From contig NZ_JAZHRV010000001.1 of assembly GCF_036924595.1 (NCBI RefSeq), positions 2,294,001 to 2,358,000 on the forward strand: 64,000 bases of DNA. The letters run 5' to 3'. Shown in pieces: positions 1 to 8,625 of the stretch; the first letter of the stretch is position 1; the number at the start of each line of letters is the position of its first letter. Source of the DNA: Bradyrhizobium algeriense. GTDB lineage: Bacteria; Pseudomonadota; Alphaproteobacteria; Rhizobiales; Xanthobacteraceae. Under the pieces are notes generated by a model. The model made no database searches, was not told the DNA's origin, and saw only the letters and a program-made list of their open reading frames with translations. The position numbers were made by a program, and so were the translations under genes.

Positions 1-1
1 G

Positions 2-781
2 ATCAATCCCGGCAATTCCGGCGGTGCGCTGGTCGACATGACCGGCAAGCTCGTCGGTATCAACACCGCGATCTTCTCGCGCTCCGGCGGCTCGCAAGGC
101 ATCGGCTTTGCGATCCCGGCCAACATGGTGCGCGTGGTCGTGGCGTCCGCCAAGAGCGGCGGCAAGGCCGTCAAGCGGCCGTGGCTGGGCGCGAAACTGC
201 AGGCGGTGACGCCCGAAATCGCCGAGACGCTCGGGCTGAAACTGCCGAACGGCGCCTTGGTCGCCAATGTCGCGCCGAACAGTCCGGCTGCCCGCGCCGG
301 GCTGAAGCCTTCGGATCTGATTGTTGCGATCGAAGGCCAGACGATCGACGAGCCTAACGCGTTCGACTACCGCTTCGCTACAAGGCAGCTCGGCGGCGCT
401 GCGCAGATCGACGTGCAGCGCGCCGGCAAGACCGTGAAACTGACGGTGCCGCTGGAGACCGCCCCCGACACCAACCGCGATGAAATCGTGCTCACCGCGC
501 GCTCGCCGTTCCAGGGCGCCAAGGTCGCCAATATTTCGCCGGCGATTGCCGACGAGCTGCATCTGGATTCCCAGACCGAGGGCGTCGTGGTGATCGATCT
601 CGCCGATGGCGGCACTGCGGCCAGCGTCGGGTTCCAGAAGGGCGACATCATCCTTGCGGTCAACAGCCAGAAGATCGCCAAGACCAGCGACCTCGACAAG
701 GCGTCGAAAGTATCGTCGAGGCTCTGGCGCATCGTCGTGGTGCGCGGCGGCCAGCAGATCAACGTGACGCTGGGCGGATGA
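2..781 (+). CDS. Do-family (DegP/DegQ-like) periplasmic serine protease, 3' part
   Basis: The reading frame is open from the first bases of the window, so the N-terminus (signal peptide and most of the trypsin-like domain) lies upstream. The first residues read INPGNSGGALVD, the active-site serine motif of HtrA/Deg proteases. Two PDZ domains follow, roughly residues 60-150 and 165-255 of the visible part, with carboxylate-binding-type segments such as GALVANVAPNSPAARAGLKPSD. Deg proteases degrade or refold misfolded envelope proteins. The stop overlaps the rarA start by four bases (ATGA), implying translational coupling. The family is clear; which Deg paralogue it is cannot be told. Confidence 0.93.
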   Translation: MNPGNSGGALVDMTGKLVGINTAIFSRSGGSQGIGFAIPANMVRVVVASAKSGGKAVKRPWLGAKLQAVTPEIAETLGLKLPNGALVANVAPNSPAARAGLKPSDLIVAIEGQTIDEPNAFDYRFATRQLGGAAQIDVQRAGKTVKLTVPLETAPDTNRDEIVLTARSPFQGAKVANISPAIADELHLDSQTEGVVVIDLADGGTAASVGFQKGDIILAVNSQKIAKTSDLDKASKVSSRLWRIVVVRGGQQINVTLGG

Positions 782-2112
782 GCCCGAAACAACCGCGCGA
801 GGCGACCAACCTCTTCGCCGCGGCGGGGATGGAGCAGGATGCGCCGCATCCGCTGCCCGACCGGCTGCGCCCGCGCACGCTCGCCGACGTCGTCGGCCAG
901 GATCATATCCTTGGTGCCGACGGCGCGCTGACGCGCATGCTGGCCACGCGCACGCTGGGCTCGCTGGTGTTCTGGGGGCCGCCCGGCACCGGCAAGACCA
1001 CGGTGGCACGGCTGCTGGCTGATGCCACCGAACTGCATTTTGAGCAGATTTCGGCCGTGTTTTCCGGCGTCGCCGACCTCAAGAAGGTGTTCGACGCGGC
1101 GCGCGCCCGCCGCGAGATGGGCAAGGGCACGCTGTTGTTCGTCGACGAGGTGCATCGTTTCAACCGCGCCCAGCAGGATTCGTTTCTGCCCGTGATGGAA
1201 GACGGCACCGTGGTGCTGGTCGGCGCCACCACGGAAAACCCGTCGTTCGAACTCAACGCCGCGCTTCTGTCACGGGCGCGGGTGCTGGTGTTTCATTCGC
1301 TCGATGCCGCCGCGATCGAAAAACTGTTTGCGCATGCCGAAAAGATCGAGGGCCGGAAACTGCCGCTCGATCCGGAGGCGCGCGCCGTGCTGGTGCGGAT
1401 GGCCGATGGCGACGGTCGCGCCGCGCTGACGCTGGCCGAAGAGGTCTGGCGCGCCGCGCGCAAGGATGAAATCTTCAACGCCGCGCAGTTGCAGGAAATT
1501 TTGCAGCGCCGCGCGCCGATCTACGACAAATCCGCCGACGGCCATTACAATCTGATCTCCGCGCTGCACAAATCGGTGCGCGGCTCCGATCCGGATGCGG
1601 CGCTGTATTATCTCGCGCGCATGCTGGATGCCGGCGAGGATCCGCTGTTCCTGGCACGGCGCGTGGTGCGGATGGCGGTCGAGGATATCGGCCTTGCCGA
1701 TCCTCAGGCGCTGGTGATCTGCAATGCCGCCAAGGATGCGTTCGATTTTCTTGGGTCTCCCGAAGGCGAACTCGCGATCGCGCAGGCCGTGATCTATCTC
1801 GCCACCGCGCCGAAATCGAACGCCGCCTACAAGGCCTTTGGGGCTGCGATGCGGACGGCGAAGGAGGGCGGATCGCTGCTGCCGCCAAAACATATTCTCA
1901 ATTCACCGACCAAACTGATGAAGTCGGAAGGCTATGGCTCCGGCTATGAATACGACCACGACGCGCCGGACGCCTTCTCCGGGCAGGACTACTTTCCGGA
2001 AGCGCTGGGGCGGCAGACCTTCTACGATCCGCCAGATCGCGGCTTCGAGCGCGAAATCCGCAAGCGGCTGGATTACTGGGCGAAGTTGCGAAGGGAACGT
2101 GAGCGCGAATGA
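778..2112 (+). CDS. rarA: Replication-associated recombination protein A (RarA/MgsA, AAA+ ATPase)
   Basis: A 444-residue AAA+ ATPase of the RarA/Mgs1/WRNIP1 family, which acts at stalled replication forks. Walker A GPPGTGKT is at residues 67-74, Walker B (LLFVDEVHRF) near 118-127, and the GATTENPSFELN sensor segment follows. The C-terminal half carries the family tetramerisation region (SALHKSVRGSDPDAALYYLARML and the H-A-P-D-x-F/Q-D-Y-F-P segment). The length matches the family (about 430-450). It overlaps the preceding protease and the following TPR gene by ATGA at both ends, so the three genes probably form one translationally coupled operon. Confidence 0.96.
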   Translation: MSPKQPREATNLFAAAGMEQDAPHPLPDRLRPRTLADVVGQDHILGADGALTRMLATRTLGSLVFWGPPGTGKTTVARLLADATELHFEQISAVFSGVADLKKVFDAARARREMGKGTLLFVDEVHRFNRAQQDSFLPVMEDGTVVLVGATTENPSFELNAALLSRARVLVFHSLDAAAIEKLFAHAEKIEGRKLPLDPEARAVLVRMADGDGRAALTLAEEVWRAARKDEIFNAAQLQEILQRRAPIYDKSADGHYNLISALHKSVRGSDPDAALYYLARMLDAGEDPLFLARRVVRMAVEDIGLADPQALVICNAAKDAFDFLGSPEGELAIAQAVIYLATAPKSNAAYKAFGAAMRTAKEGGSLLPPKHILNSPTKLMKSEGYGSGYEYDHDAPDAFSGQDYFPEALGRQTFYDPPDRGFEREIRKRLDYWAKLRRERERE

Positions 2113-2825
2113 ACAGTTTCGGGAACTATCTTGTACAGACCATTCGCGCCACGGCCTTTGTGGCGGCGCTGGCGTCCACGCTTGCGGCTGCTGCCGAGAC
2201 CGTCGAGGTCGTGCCGGGCGTGCAAGTGACGAAGCGGACGTATTCCGCGCCGGTCAACGAGCAGCCATTTTTTGGATTCGCGGTCAAGAGTCCGGAGGAG
2301 AAGGCCGCTGATGAAAAATTTGTAGACGCCATCGTGGGAGCCGCCGGCTCGCGTGAAAAGGCTTTCGACGAAACGACGATGCGTGGCTGGAGAGCGATAA
2401 ATACCGGCAAGATCAAGGAAGCCGCGGTGCGATTTAATCAGGCGTTTCTCATTTTGCCTGAACAGAGCCGCGTCTATCATGGCTTCGCGGTGGTTGCCCA
2501 AGCGCGATTCAATGACCTGGATGCCGCGGACGAGTTCTTCCGGATCGCGCTGGAGCGGCCCAACCCGGTAAAGGCCCTCAAGGCCGATTATGGCCGCTTC
2601 CTGCTGGTCGCCAAACGACCGCGTGATGCGCAGTCCGTGCTGGAACAGGCGGTCAAGGACGCGCCGGATTTTGGCGACGCCTGGACCAATCTCGCCTGGG
2701 CGCGCTTCCAGAATGGCGACGCGGCGGCGGCCTGCGCGGCGGCGGAGGAGGCTGCCAAGCACCGTCCGTCCAACAATTCCATGGGCGATCTGACGGCGGT
2801 CAGAAACGTCGCCCAGTGTAAATAG
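2109..2825 (+). CDS. Secreted TPR-repeat protein
   Basis: 238 residues. An N-terminal signal peptide (hydrophobic stretch ending TLAAAAETV, cleavage around residue 29) is followed by a short linker and, from about residue 85, three degenerate TPR units (WRAINTGKIKEAAVRFNQAFLILP, YHGFAVVAQARFNDLDAADEF, WTNLAWARFQNGDAAAACAAAEEAAKHRP). It is probably a periplasmic protein-protein interaction module. The start overlaps the rarA stop (ATGA). No catalytic motif is visible and no specific function can be assigned. Confidence 0.85.
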   Translation: MNSFGNYLVQTIRATAFVAALASTLAAAAETVEVVPGVQVTKRTYSAPVNEQPFFGFAVKSPEEKAADEKFVDAIVGAAGSREKAFDETTMRGWRAINTGKIKEAAVRFNQAFLILPEQSRVYHGFAVVAQARFNDLDAADEFFRIALERPNPVKALKADYGRFLLVAKRPRDAQSVLEQAVKDAPDFGDAWTNLAWARFQNGDAAAACAAAEEAAKHRPSNNSMGDLTAVRNVAQCK

Positions 2826-2945
2826 CTCGAGTGCAAATAGCTCAAGCCGCTTAGACTAGCCGGGCGACGCGGTTGTCATGCCGCAGCCGAAACGGCGCAT
2901 CAGCAGTGCCGCTGAACCGCGCCGTTCGCTGCAACGTCTTTCGCG

Positions 2946-3233
2946 TCAAGCCGACCTTACTTCGTAGACACGAATGCTCGAAATGTAGGGGTTGCCTTGG
3001 GCCATCTTCTCGGCGTCGTCGAGATTTGCCGCGTTGACGATCGTGAAGCCGGTGATGGAGTCGGGCCCGAGCGGAAGGTCCTTCGTTCCGCCCTTCGAGA
3101 TTTCGCGACCACTGCTGAAGCCGCCCGTGTCAACGGTATGCGGCTTGGTTGCTTCAAACCATTTGCCCCAGGCGGCCATGATTTCCGGGGTAGGCTTCTC
3201 AAATCCGTAATGCAACAGCACAAATTTCTTCAC
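2946..3233 (-). CDS. YCII-related (dimeric alpha-beta barrel) small protein
   Basis: 95 residues. The beginning MKKFVLLHYGFEKPTPEIMAAWGKWF and the block GPDSITGFTIVNAANLDDAEKMAQGNPY are typical of YCII/DGPF-type ferredoxin-like barrel proteins, usually small dimers of unknown enzymatic role. Its start overlaps the stop of the upstream TfoX-like gene by four bases. It is the last gene of the minus-strand unit that begins at the palindrome at 4801-4822. Confidence 0.8.
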   Translation of the reverse strand: MKKFVLLHYGFEKPTPEIMAAWGKWFEATKPHTVDTGGFSSGREISKGGTKDLPLGPDSITGFTIVNAANLDDAEKMAQGNPYISSIRVYEVRSA

Positions 3234-3625
3234 GTGCGACTCCTTTTCACCGGTTGGGGCATTTGCTTTCTCTTTGGAGGCTTCGCCTTGGGCACGATGG
3301 CCTCGGCATAGCGCAGCGAAAGATCGATCCAGGATGCGCGCCTGCGCGGGTCGGTTAGCAGTTCGCCGGGCAATCGCACATATTCACGCATCGGCCGGCC
3401 CGGCATGGGCTCGAAGGGCCGTTCGCCGAATTCGGCGCTGAACCGGGCGCGATCCTTCTCCGATAGCCGTATGATGAAATCGTTCTGATGCAGCCCGATA
3501 AAGAGGTTTCCGTTGGCGAAGGCCGCCGGGTAGCCGAACATCTTGCGGCGGGAAACGCTTGTGCCTGACGGAACCGACTTCTCGAACAGATCGATCAGCG
3601 ACTGCGGTGATTTCGTCCAGGCCAC
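3230..3625 (-). CDS. TfoX/Sxy N-terminal domain protein
   Basis: 131 residues. The segment VSRRKMFGYPAAFANGNLF is the signature of the TfoX_N domain (SRxMFGGxxxF type). In gamma-proteobacteria this domain belongs to a competence regulator, but single-domain versions are widespread and uncharacterised. The start is GTG with a strong GGAGG five bases upstream. Only 12 bases separate it from the hxlR-like gene upstream and it overlaps the YCII gene downstream, so it sits inside a tight operon. The C-terminus is Lys/Arg-rich (KPPKRKQMPQPVKRSR). Confidence 0.82.
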   Translation of the reverse strand: MAWTKSPQSLIDLFEKSVPSGTSVSRRKMFGYPAAFANGNLFIGLHQNDFIIRLSEKDRARFSAEFGERPFEPMPGRPMREYVRLPGELLTDPRRRASWIDLSLRYAEAIVPKAKPPKRKQMPQPVKRSRT

Positions 3626-3637
3626 CGGTCCCTCCTG

Positions 3638-4318
3638 TCAGTTTGCAGCGGGCGCGATCCGCCGGCGATCCGCGAGGTCGAACAGAAGGGGAAGCTTGCG
3701 TACGAGCGCGATTGCGCCGCTTACGGTGGCGCGCTTCGCCTCAATCGCGTCCTGAAGCGATACGCTCATTCCGACAATCTGCAGCACCGCGTCGAACGGG
3801 GCTTCCAGCGTCCCCTTGCAATCGGTGAGGCCTCTCTGAATCGTTGTTCCGACGCTGCTGCCCGCGACGGTGAAGCCGGCCGATTTCTTGCCATGGGTGA
3901 CCACGAGGCCGACCCTGATTTCCGGCACGGGTGAGCGCTTCGCAATGGCATCAAGGCCGAGCAGCACCCAATCCGGCTCGAACGTGTCGCCCGGCACCGG
4001 CGGAAACAGGAAGCGGCCGCCCCAGCGGATCAACTCCCGGATCGCGGGCTGAATCTCCCGGCCGATCTCCGTCAGCTCGTACACCTGTGCATTGACCGGA
4101 GGCGGCAAGACGGTCCGCCGCACGACGTTGCATTCGGTCAGGGCGGTGAGGCGCGTTGTCAGCAAGGTTGGGCTCATGCCGTCAAGATGATCTAGGAGAT
4201 CGCCAAATCGCTTCGGCCCGAGAAGAAGCTCCCGAATGATCAGGAGAGTCCAACGCTCGCCGATGATTTCCGCCGCGCGGGCAAGTGCGCAGAATTGCGG
4301 ATAGTGAAGGTTGCTCAT
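3638..4318 (-). CDS. HxlR-family winged-helix transcriptional regulator with C-terminal extension
   Basis: 226 residues. Residues 1-105 form an HxlR-type winged helix (CALARAAEIIGERWTLLIIRELLLGPKRFGDLL ... LTTRLTALTECNVVRR). A C-terminal domain of about 110 residues resembles the SCP2-like extension found in some longer HxlR proteins. HxlR regulators bind AT-rich palindromes and often control their own transcription unit. The gene follows a small membrane protein by 24 bases and precedes the TfoX-like gene by 12. A perfect 10-bp inverted repeat lies upstream of the whole unit, so autoregulation is the natural inference. The ligand is unknown. Confidence 0.9.
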   Translation of the reverse strand: MSNLHYPQFCALARAAEIIGERWTLLIIRELLLGPKRFGDLLDHLDGMSPTLLTTRLTALTECNVVRRTVLPPPVNAQVYELTEIGREIQPAIRELIRWGGRFLFPPVPGDTFEPDWVLLGLDAIAKRSPVPEIRVGLVVTHGKKSAGFTVAGSSVGTTIQRGLTDCKGTLEAPFDAVLQIVGMSVSLQDAIEAKRATVSGAIALVRKLPLLFDLADRRRIAPAAN

Positions 4319-4342
4319 GCCTCTAGGCTGGTGTCCTCCGCA

Positions 4343-4777
4343 TCATCTTCGGTAGGCAAGCGCGATCAATGGACCCACGATGGCGAATTGCAGGATCGTG
4401 AACGCGGTTTCGAGCAGCACATAGTCCGGCACGGAAACCATCACATTCTTGGCTCCGACCGCGAGTGTGGTGAATGACCACGACAGCAGGCCCGCGCCAA
4501 GACCATACAAGAGCCCGTCCTTCACGAAGGAGCCGCTGCCTTGGGTGAATACGCGCGGGAACAACCACGAGAAGATCGCGCCCTGGATGATCATCGAAGC
4601 CAGTCCGAAGGCAATCACCGGCTCGTCGCGATAGATCTGGAGCGCGTGGTACTTCTGCTCGAACAGGACGAGATGCCAGACGAAGGCGATCGGAAAGGAC
4701 GGAAGCAGATAGGCGGCAAAGCCAAGCCAAAAGCTGCGGACGCCGGTTGGGCGGGCGACATCGGATGCTGCTGACAT
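4343..4777 (-). CDS. Small multi-pass membrane protein of the HxlR operon
   Basis: 144 residues from the ATG preceded by a GGAG box. A longer frame to 4813 would start inside the operator palindrome and is less likely. Four hydrophobic segments are visible (SFWLGFAAYLLPSFPIAFVWHL, VIAFGLASMIIQGAIFSWLF, LLYGLGAGLLSWSFTTLAV, LLETAFTILQFAIVGPLIAL), consistent with a four-helix inner-membrane protein. It resembles uncharacterised DUF1761/DUF2177-like families in general form only. It is first in a four-gene minus-strand operon (membrane protein, HxlR, TfoX-like, YCII). Confidence 0.8.
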   Translation of the reverse strand: MSAASDVARPTGVRSFWLGFAAYLLPSFPIAFVWHLVLFEQKYHALQIYRDEPVIAFGLASMIIQGAIFSWLFPRVFTQGSGSFVKDGLLYGLGAGLLSWSFTTLAVGAKNVMVSVPDYVLLETAFTILQFAIVGPLIALAYRR

Positions 4778-4800
4778 CGGAGGCTCCAGCTTACTACATT

Positions 4801-4822
4801 TTTTATAGTACATACTATAAAA
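4801..4822. promoter_or_regulatory. 22-bp perfect palindrome, probable HxlR operator
   Basis: TTTTATAGTA-CA-TACTATAAAA is an uninterrupted 10-bp inverted repeat around a 2-base centre in an otherwise G+C-rich region. It lies 24 bases upstream of the membrane-protein start and contains TATAGT and TATAAA elements that could be a -10 box. Operators of HxlR-family proteins (e.g. YodB/CatR type) are A/T-rich dyads of this style, so the hxlR-like gene two places downstream is the likely partner. Confidence 0.75.
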
Positions 4823-4895
4823 TCTGGAGTCAATATTCGTGGCAGCTGTAACGGCGTTCCGGGCGCAAGGCCGTAATGCGCCCTGAATTCCGTCG

Positions 4896-5831
4896 CTATT
4901 TCCCTGTCTTCACGAAATCCAGGATCTGATCGGTCAGGCGCGTGTCGGCGGTGTTGATCGAATACACCTCCGACATGTGGCTGTGCTGCGGCAGCAGGAA
5001 AGTGCGCGCGCATCCGCCGGCGCGTTTGCAACTCGCCTCTTTCGCGAGATCGAATTGCAGCACGAAGCCTTCCGGATCAAGTTCAGCGGCGGCTATCATT
5101 AGGGGGATATCCGTTGTTGCCAAACCGGACAGCGAGGACCGTTCGGCGTAGCGCGCGGGATCGGCCCCGAAATAGGCGCGCCCGGTATCGGCGAGCGGTG
5201 TCGCGGTCAGGTCGTAAATTCCCGAGAGCATGATCGCGCCGGCGAGGCCGCCACCCTTCACCTTGTGGAATTCGGGATGTGAGACATAGTTTGCGACGTG
5301 AACCGCGCCGGCGGAATGTCCCATCAGGTAGATGCGCGCGGGATTGCCGCCACGCTCGCCGATCTTGTCGGTGATCCACTTGACCGCGGCGGCGATATCC
5401 TCGGTGCCCGCCGGCCAGGGTGCCAGTGGCGCGAGCCGATAGGTGACGTTGACGCCGACGAAGCCGTTCCTTGCGGCCCATAGCATGATGTTGTCGTAGA
5501 ACGGGCTGATCGGTGTGGTCCGCTTGTTGCCGCCGACGAAGGCGCCGCCGTGGACAAAGATCAGCACCGGCCGGGCCGATGTCACGTTATCCGGTGCGAA
5601 GATATCGAGCAGATTGCGATCTGCGGGACCGTATTTAACGTCCCGCTCGACCTTGACGTCCTGATACGGCTCTTTTTCCTGCAGCGGCGCGTAGAGCTCT
5701 ACCGTCTTGGGTGGGTCGATGACGCGGCCGAGTTCCAGGAGCTTCCAGGCCAGATCCTCCGGCATCTGCGCCCACGCCGTGCTAGCGACCATTGCCGCCA
5801 GAACGGTCAAAGCCGATCTTGGTAATTTCAT
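4896..5831 (-). CDS. Secreted alpha/beta-hydrolase (carboxylesterase, BD-FAE/HSL-like)
   Basis: 311 residues with a signal peptide (MKLPRSALTVLAAMVASTAWA, cleaved near residue 21). The oxyanion-hole motif HGGAF is at 94-98 and the nucleophile elbow GHSAG at 171-175 (Ser173). A likely acid (AAELDPEG) and histidine (PQHSHMSE) follow in the right order. This is the hormone-sensitive-lipase/ferulic-esterase-like hydrolase class, acting on an unknown ester in the periplasm. It is divergent from the pseudouridine synthase gene. Confidence 0.9.
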   Translation of the reverse strand: MKLPRSALTVLAAMVASTAWAQMPEDLAWKLLELGRVIDPPKTVELYAPLQEKEPYQDVKVERDVKYGPADRNLLDIFAPDNVTSARPVLIFVHGGAFVGGNKRTTPISPFYDNIMLWAARNGFVGVNVTYRLAPLAPWPAGTEDIAAAVKWITDKIGERGGNPARIYLMGHSAGAVHVANYVSHPEFHKVKGGGLAGAIMLSGIYDLTATPLADTGRAYFGADPARYAERSSLSGLATTDIPLMIAAAELDPEGFVLQFDLAKEASCKRAGGCARTFLLPQHSHMSEVYSINTADTRLTDQILDFVKTGK

Positions 5832-5962
5832 CCGGACTACCCCACGTTTCTTGGTTGTTTGGCCTAACTTGGCCGATCCGGCCCCTGATTTGTACTGAAT
5901 TCGCCGTGACGATTCGCTGCTTTTGCGCTACCCAACCGCATAACTTTCGGAGCCGCAGCCAC

Positions 5963-7159
5963 ATGAGCCGACGCGTCAAGAGACCTCTCCGCCCCGCGGG
6001 CGATCGCCCCAAGGGTGCGCGTCCGTATCGGGGTTCGCAGGCCGAGCGGGCCCCGGCACATCGCGCGGGCGGAAAGCCAGCGGCGCGGTTTGCGGCCTCG
6101 CCACTCCGTGCTTCAAAGCCTTTTGTCGCCGAGCCGGCGAAGGTCGCGCCCGAGCCGCCGCCGCTCCCGACCAAGGTCCAGACCGTCGTCGTCACCGCGG
6201 ACGAGAACAACATGCGCGTCGATCGCTTCCTCGAGGCGCGCTTTCCTGGGTTGTCGTTCTCCCACATCCAGCGCATCGTTCGCAAAGGCGAATTGCGCGT
6301 CAACGGCAAGCGCGCCGACAGCAAGGACCGGCTCGAGGAGGGGCAGAGCGTTCGCATTCCGCCGCTGAAGCTCGAAACGCCGAAAGGCGCGGGCCCGCTG
6401 TCCGAAGCCGCCACCAAAACACTGAAGGCGCTGAAGGAGATGATCATCTTCGAGGATGCCGACGTCATGGTGCTGAACAAGCCCGCGGGGCTTGCCGTGC
6501 AGGGCGGCTCCGGCATCACGCGAAATGTCGACGACATGCTGGAGGTGATGCGCGACGCCAAGGGACAGAAGCCGCGGCTGGTGCACCGGCTGGACCGGGA
6601 AACGTCGGGCTGTCTGCTGATCGCGAAAACCCGCTTCGCCGCGACCGCCTTGACCGGCTCGTTCCGCCACCGTTCGGCGCGAAAAATCTACTGGGCGCTG
6701 GTGGCCGGCGTGCCGAAGCCGAAGCAGGGCCGCATCTCGACCTACCTCGCCAAGGAAGAGAGCGAGGAAGACAGCATCATGCGGGTTGCAAAACACGGCG
6801 ACGAGGGCGCCAGCCACGCGGTGACCTACTATGCCGTGGTCGAGACCTCCGCCCAAAAACTCGCCTGGGTGTCGCTGAAGCCGGTCACCGGGCGAACCCA
6901 TCAATTGCGCGCCCATATGGCCCATATCGACCACGCCATCGTCGGCGATCCCAAATATTTCAACAAGGAGAACTGGGCGCTGCCGGGCGGCCTGCAGAAC
7001 CGGCTGCATCTGTTGGCGCGGCGGATCGTGATCCCGCATCCGCGCGGCGGCGTGATCGACGTCAGCGCGCCGCTGCCGCCGCACATGCTGCAATCCTGGA
7101 ATTTGCTGGGACTGGAGCACGACCGGTTCGATCCGATCGAGAACGCGCCGGAGGAATAA
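5963..7159 (+). CDS. RluA-family 23S rRNA pseudouridine synthase (RluC-type)
   Basis: 398 residues from the ATG at 5963; an upstream in-frame extension to 5792 overlaps the divergent esterase and is rejected. A basic, disordered N-terminal tail (1-70) precedes an S4 RNA-binding domain (about 83-135: MRVDRFLEARFPGLSFSHIQRIVRKGELRVNGKR). The catalytic domain has HRLDRETSG at 208-216 (Asp211). The C-terminal GRTHQLRAHMA motif is intact. RluC/RluD enzymes isomerise uridines in large-subunit rRNA; the exact target cannot be told. In related genomes this gene is usually close to the ATP12 gene; here an amidohydrolase lies between. Confidence 0.93.
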   Translation: MSRRVKRPLRPAGDRPKGARPYRGSQAERAPAHRAGGKPAARFAASPLRASKPFVAEPAKVAPEPPPLPTKVQTVVVTADENNMRVDRFLEARFPGLSFSHIQRIVRKGELRVNGKRADSKDRLEEGQSVRIPPLKLETPKGAGPLSEAATKTLKALKEMIIFEDADVMVLNKPAGLAVQGGSGITRNVDDMLEVMRDAKGQKPRLVHRLDRETSGCLLIAKTRFAATALTGSFRHRSARKIYWALVAGVPKPKQGRISTYLAKEESEEDSIMRVAKHGDEGASHAVTYYAVVETSAQKLAWVSLKPVTGRTHQLRAHMAHIDHAIVGDPKYFNKENWALPGGLQNRLHLLARRIVIPHPRGGVIDVSAPLPPHMLQSWNLLGLEHDRFDPIENAPEE

Positions 7160-7255
7160 CACAGATACGTGACGCGCGGGTCTGCGCAACAACTGTCAAA
7201 CCGGTAGCGCACGCATCAGGTATTGTCGGCTGTGTTATTCAATTGAGGGCTCCGC

Positions 7256-8482
7256 ATGACTGGATATCTGCTCCGCGCCGCGCTTGTCTATTGCCTTCTT
7301 GCGGCGGCCATCGGCATCGGCACTACAGCCAATGCGCAGACCCTCGCCCTTGTGGGCGGCAAGGCGTACGCGTCGCCTGACGCCGTTCCGCTCGACGATG
7401 CGGTCATCGTCACGACCAACGGCGTCATTACTGCAATCGGCAGCCGCAACGAAGTTCAAATTCCCTCGGATGCGAAGGTCATTGACTGCACCGGAAAGAC
7501 TGTTGTTGCGGGCTTCTGGAACAGCCACGTCCATTTCACGCAAGCCGTCTGGAAGAACGCGGGCTCTGCACCCGCCGCGCCGTTGCAGGAGCATATGCGG
7601 GAGATGCTGACGCGGTGGGGTTTTACGACGGTGTGGGACGTTGGTTCCGACCCGAGCGATACCTTGCCGTTGCGACGGCGGATCAACTCGGGCGAGGTGC
7701 TGGGTCCAGACATCCATACGGCGGGCAGCATCTTTCCGAGGGGCGGTCATCCCGCCTATCTGCCGCCGGAGATGCAACTCCCCGAAGCCGCCACGCCCGA
7801 CGAAGCTGCGCAAATGACGCGCGGCTATCTGCGGGCCGGCCTGGACGGTATCAAACTGTTCACCGGCTCCTACAAGGGGGAGGACAAGCCGGTCGTCAAC
7901 ATGGACGTGGCCGTTGCCAAGGCCGCGGTCGATATCGCGCACGCGCAGGGGAAGCCGGTGTTCGCGCATCCCCAGAATACGGCCGGTGTTGAGGCCGTGA
8001 TCGCCGCCGGGGTCGACGTGATGGCGCATACCGTCGCCAGGCAGCCGGGCTATCCTCCCGAGCAGCTCGCGCGCTTCAAGCAGCAGGGGATTGCGCTGAC
8101 GCCGACATTGTCCCTGTTTGCGAAGCTGCCGTTGCCGCCCGAGATCGTCGCGCGCATCGTCGACAACATTGTCGGCCAGCTCAAGAGCTTCTCCGAGAGC
8201 GGCGGTACGGTTCTGTTCGGAACCGACGTCGGCTACATCCAGCTCTACGACACTACGCTCGAATATGAGCTGATGCACCGTGCGCTGTCGGAACGCCAGA
8301 TCCTGGCGTCGCTGACGACCAATCCCGCGCAGTATTTCAAGGCCGCGAAGAAGGGCCGGGTCGAGAAGGGGTTTGACGCCGACGTCGTGGTGCTAGACGG
8401 CGATCCCGTTGCCGACGTCAAGAACCTGGCCAGGGTTGCCTACACCATCCGGGCCGGCAAGGTGATCTATCAAAAGCTCTGA
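7256..8482 (+). CDS. Secreted amidohydrolase-family protein
   Basis: 408 residues. A signal peptide ends around TANAQT (residue 28). The amidohydrolase-superfamily metal site is visible: HVHF (near residue 92-95) after the GKTVVAGFWNSHVH strand, a Lys (GIKLFTGS), His residues in PVFAHPQN and DVMAHT, and the GTDVGY aspartate near residue 324. This is the imidazolonepropionase/prolidase-like branch of hydrolases. The substrate is not predictable. It stands alone between the pseudouridine synthase and ATP12 genes. Confidence 0.87.
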   Translation: MTGYLLRAALVYCLLAAAIGIGTTANAQTLALVGGKAYASPDAVPLDDAVIVTTNGVITAIGSRNEVQIPSDAKVIDCTGKTVVAGFWNSHVHFTQAVWKNAGSAPAAPLQEHMREMLTRWGFTTVWDVGSDPSDTLPLRRRINSGEVLGPDIHTAGSIFPRGGHPAYLPPEMQLPEAATPDEAAQMTRGYLRAGLDGIKLFTGSYKGEDKPVVNMDVAVAKAAVDIAHAQGKPVFAHPQNTAGVEAVIAAGVDVMAHTVARQPGYPPEQLARFKQQGIALTPTLSLFAKLPLPPEIVARIVDNIVGQLKSFSESGGTVLFGTDVGYIQLYDTTLEYELMHRALSERQILASLTTNPAQYFKAAKKGRVEKGFDADVVVLDGDPVADVKNLARVAYTIRAGKVIYQKL

Positions 8483-8625
8483 AGTCAGCGGAACCCGGCA
8501 CAGCCCATTGCCGGATCCAAAATCGCAAGTAGTTTCCGCAACGGCCTCATCGGCTTTATTTGCATTCCCCGATATCGTATTGTCGGGGCTGGATTATTCA
8601 TCGACTGCCGGAAGCCGAGACCCGC

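Noticed and set aside
367..1155. Long minus-strand frame opposite the protease and rarA genes
   Set aside because: It is the shadow of high-G+C coding sequence; composition is Arg/His/Gly-rich without any domain, and both + strand genes are unmistakable.
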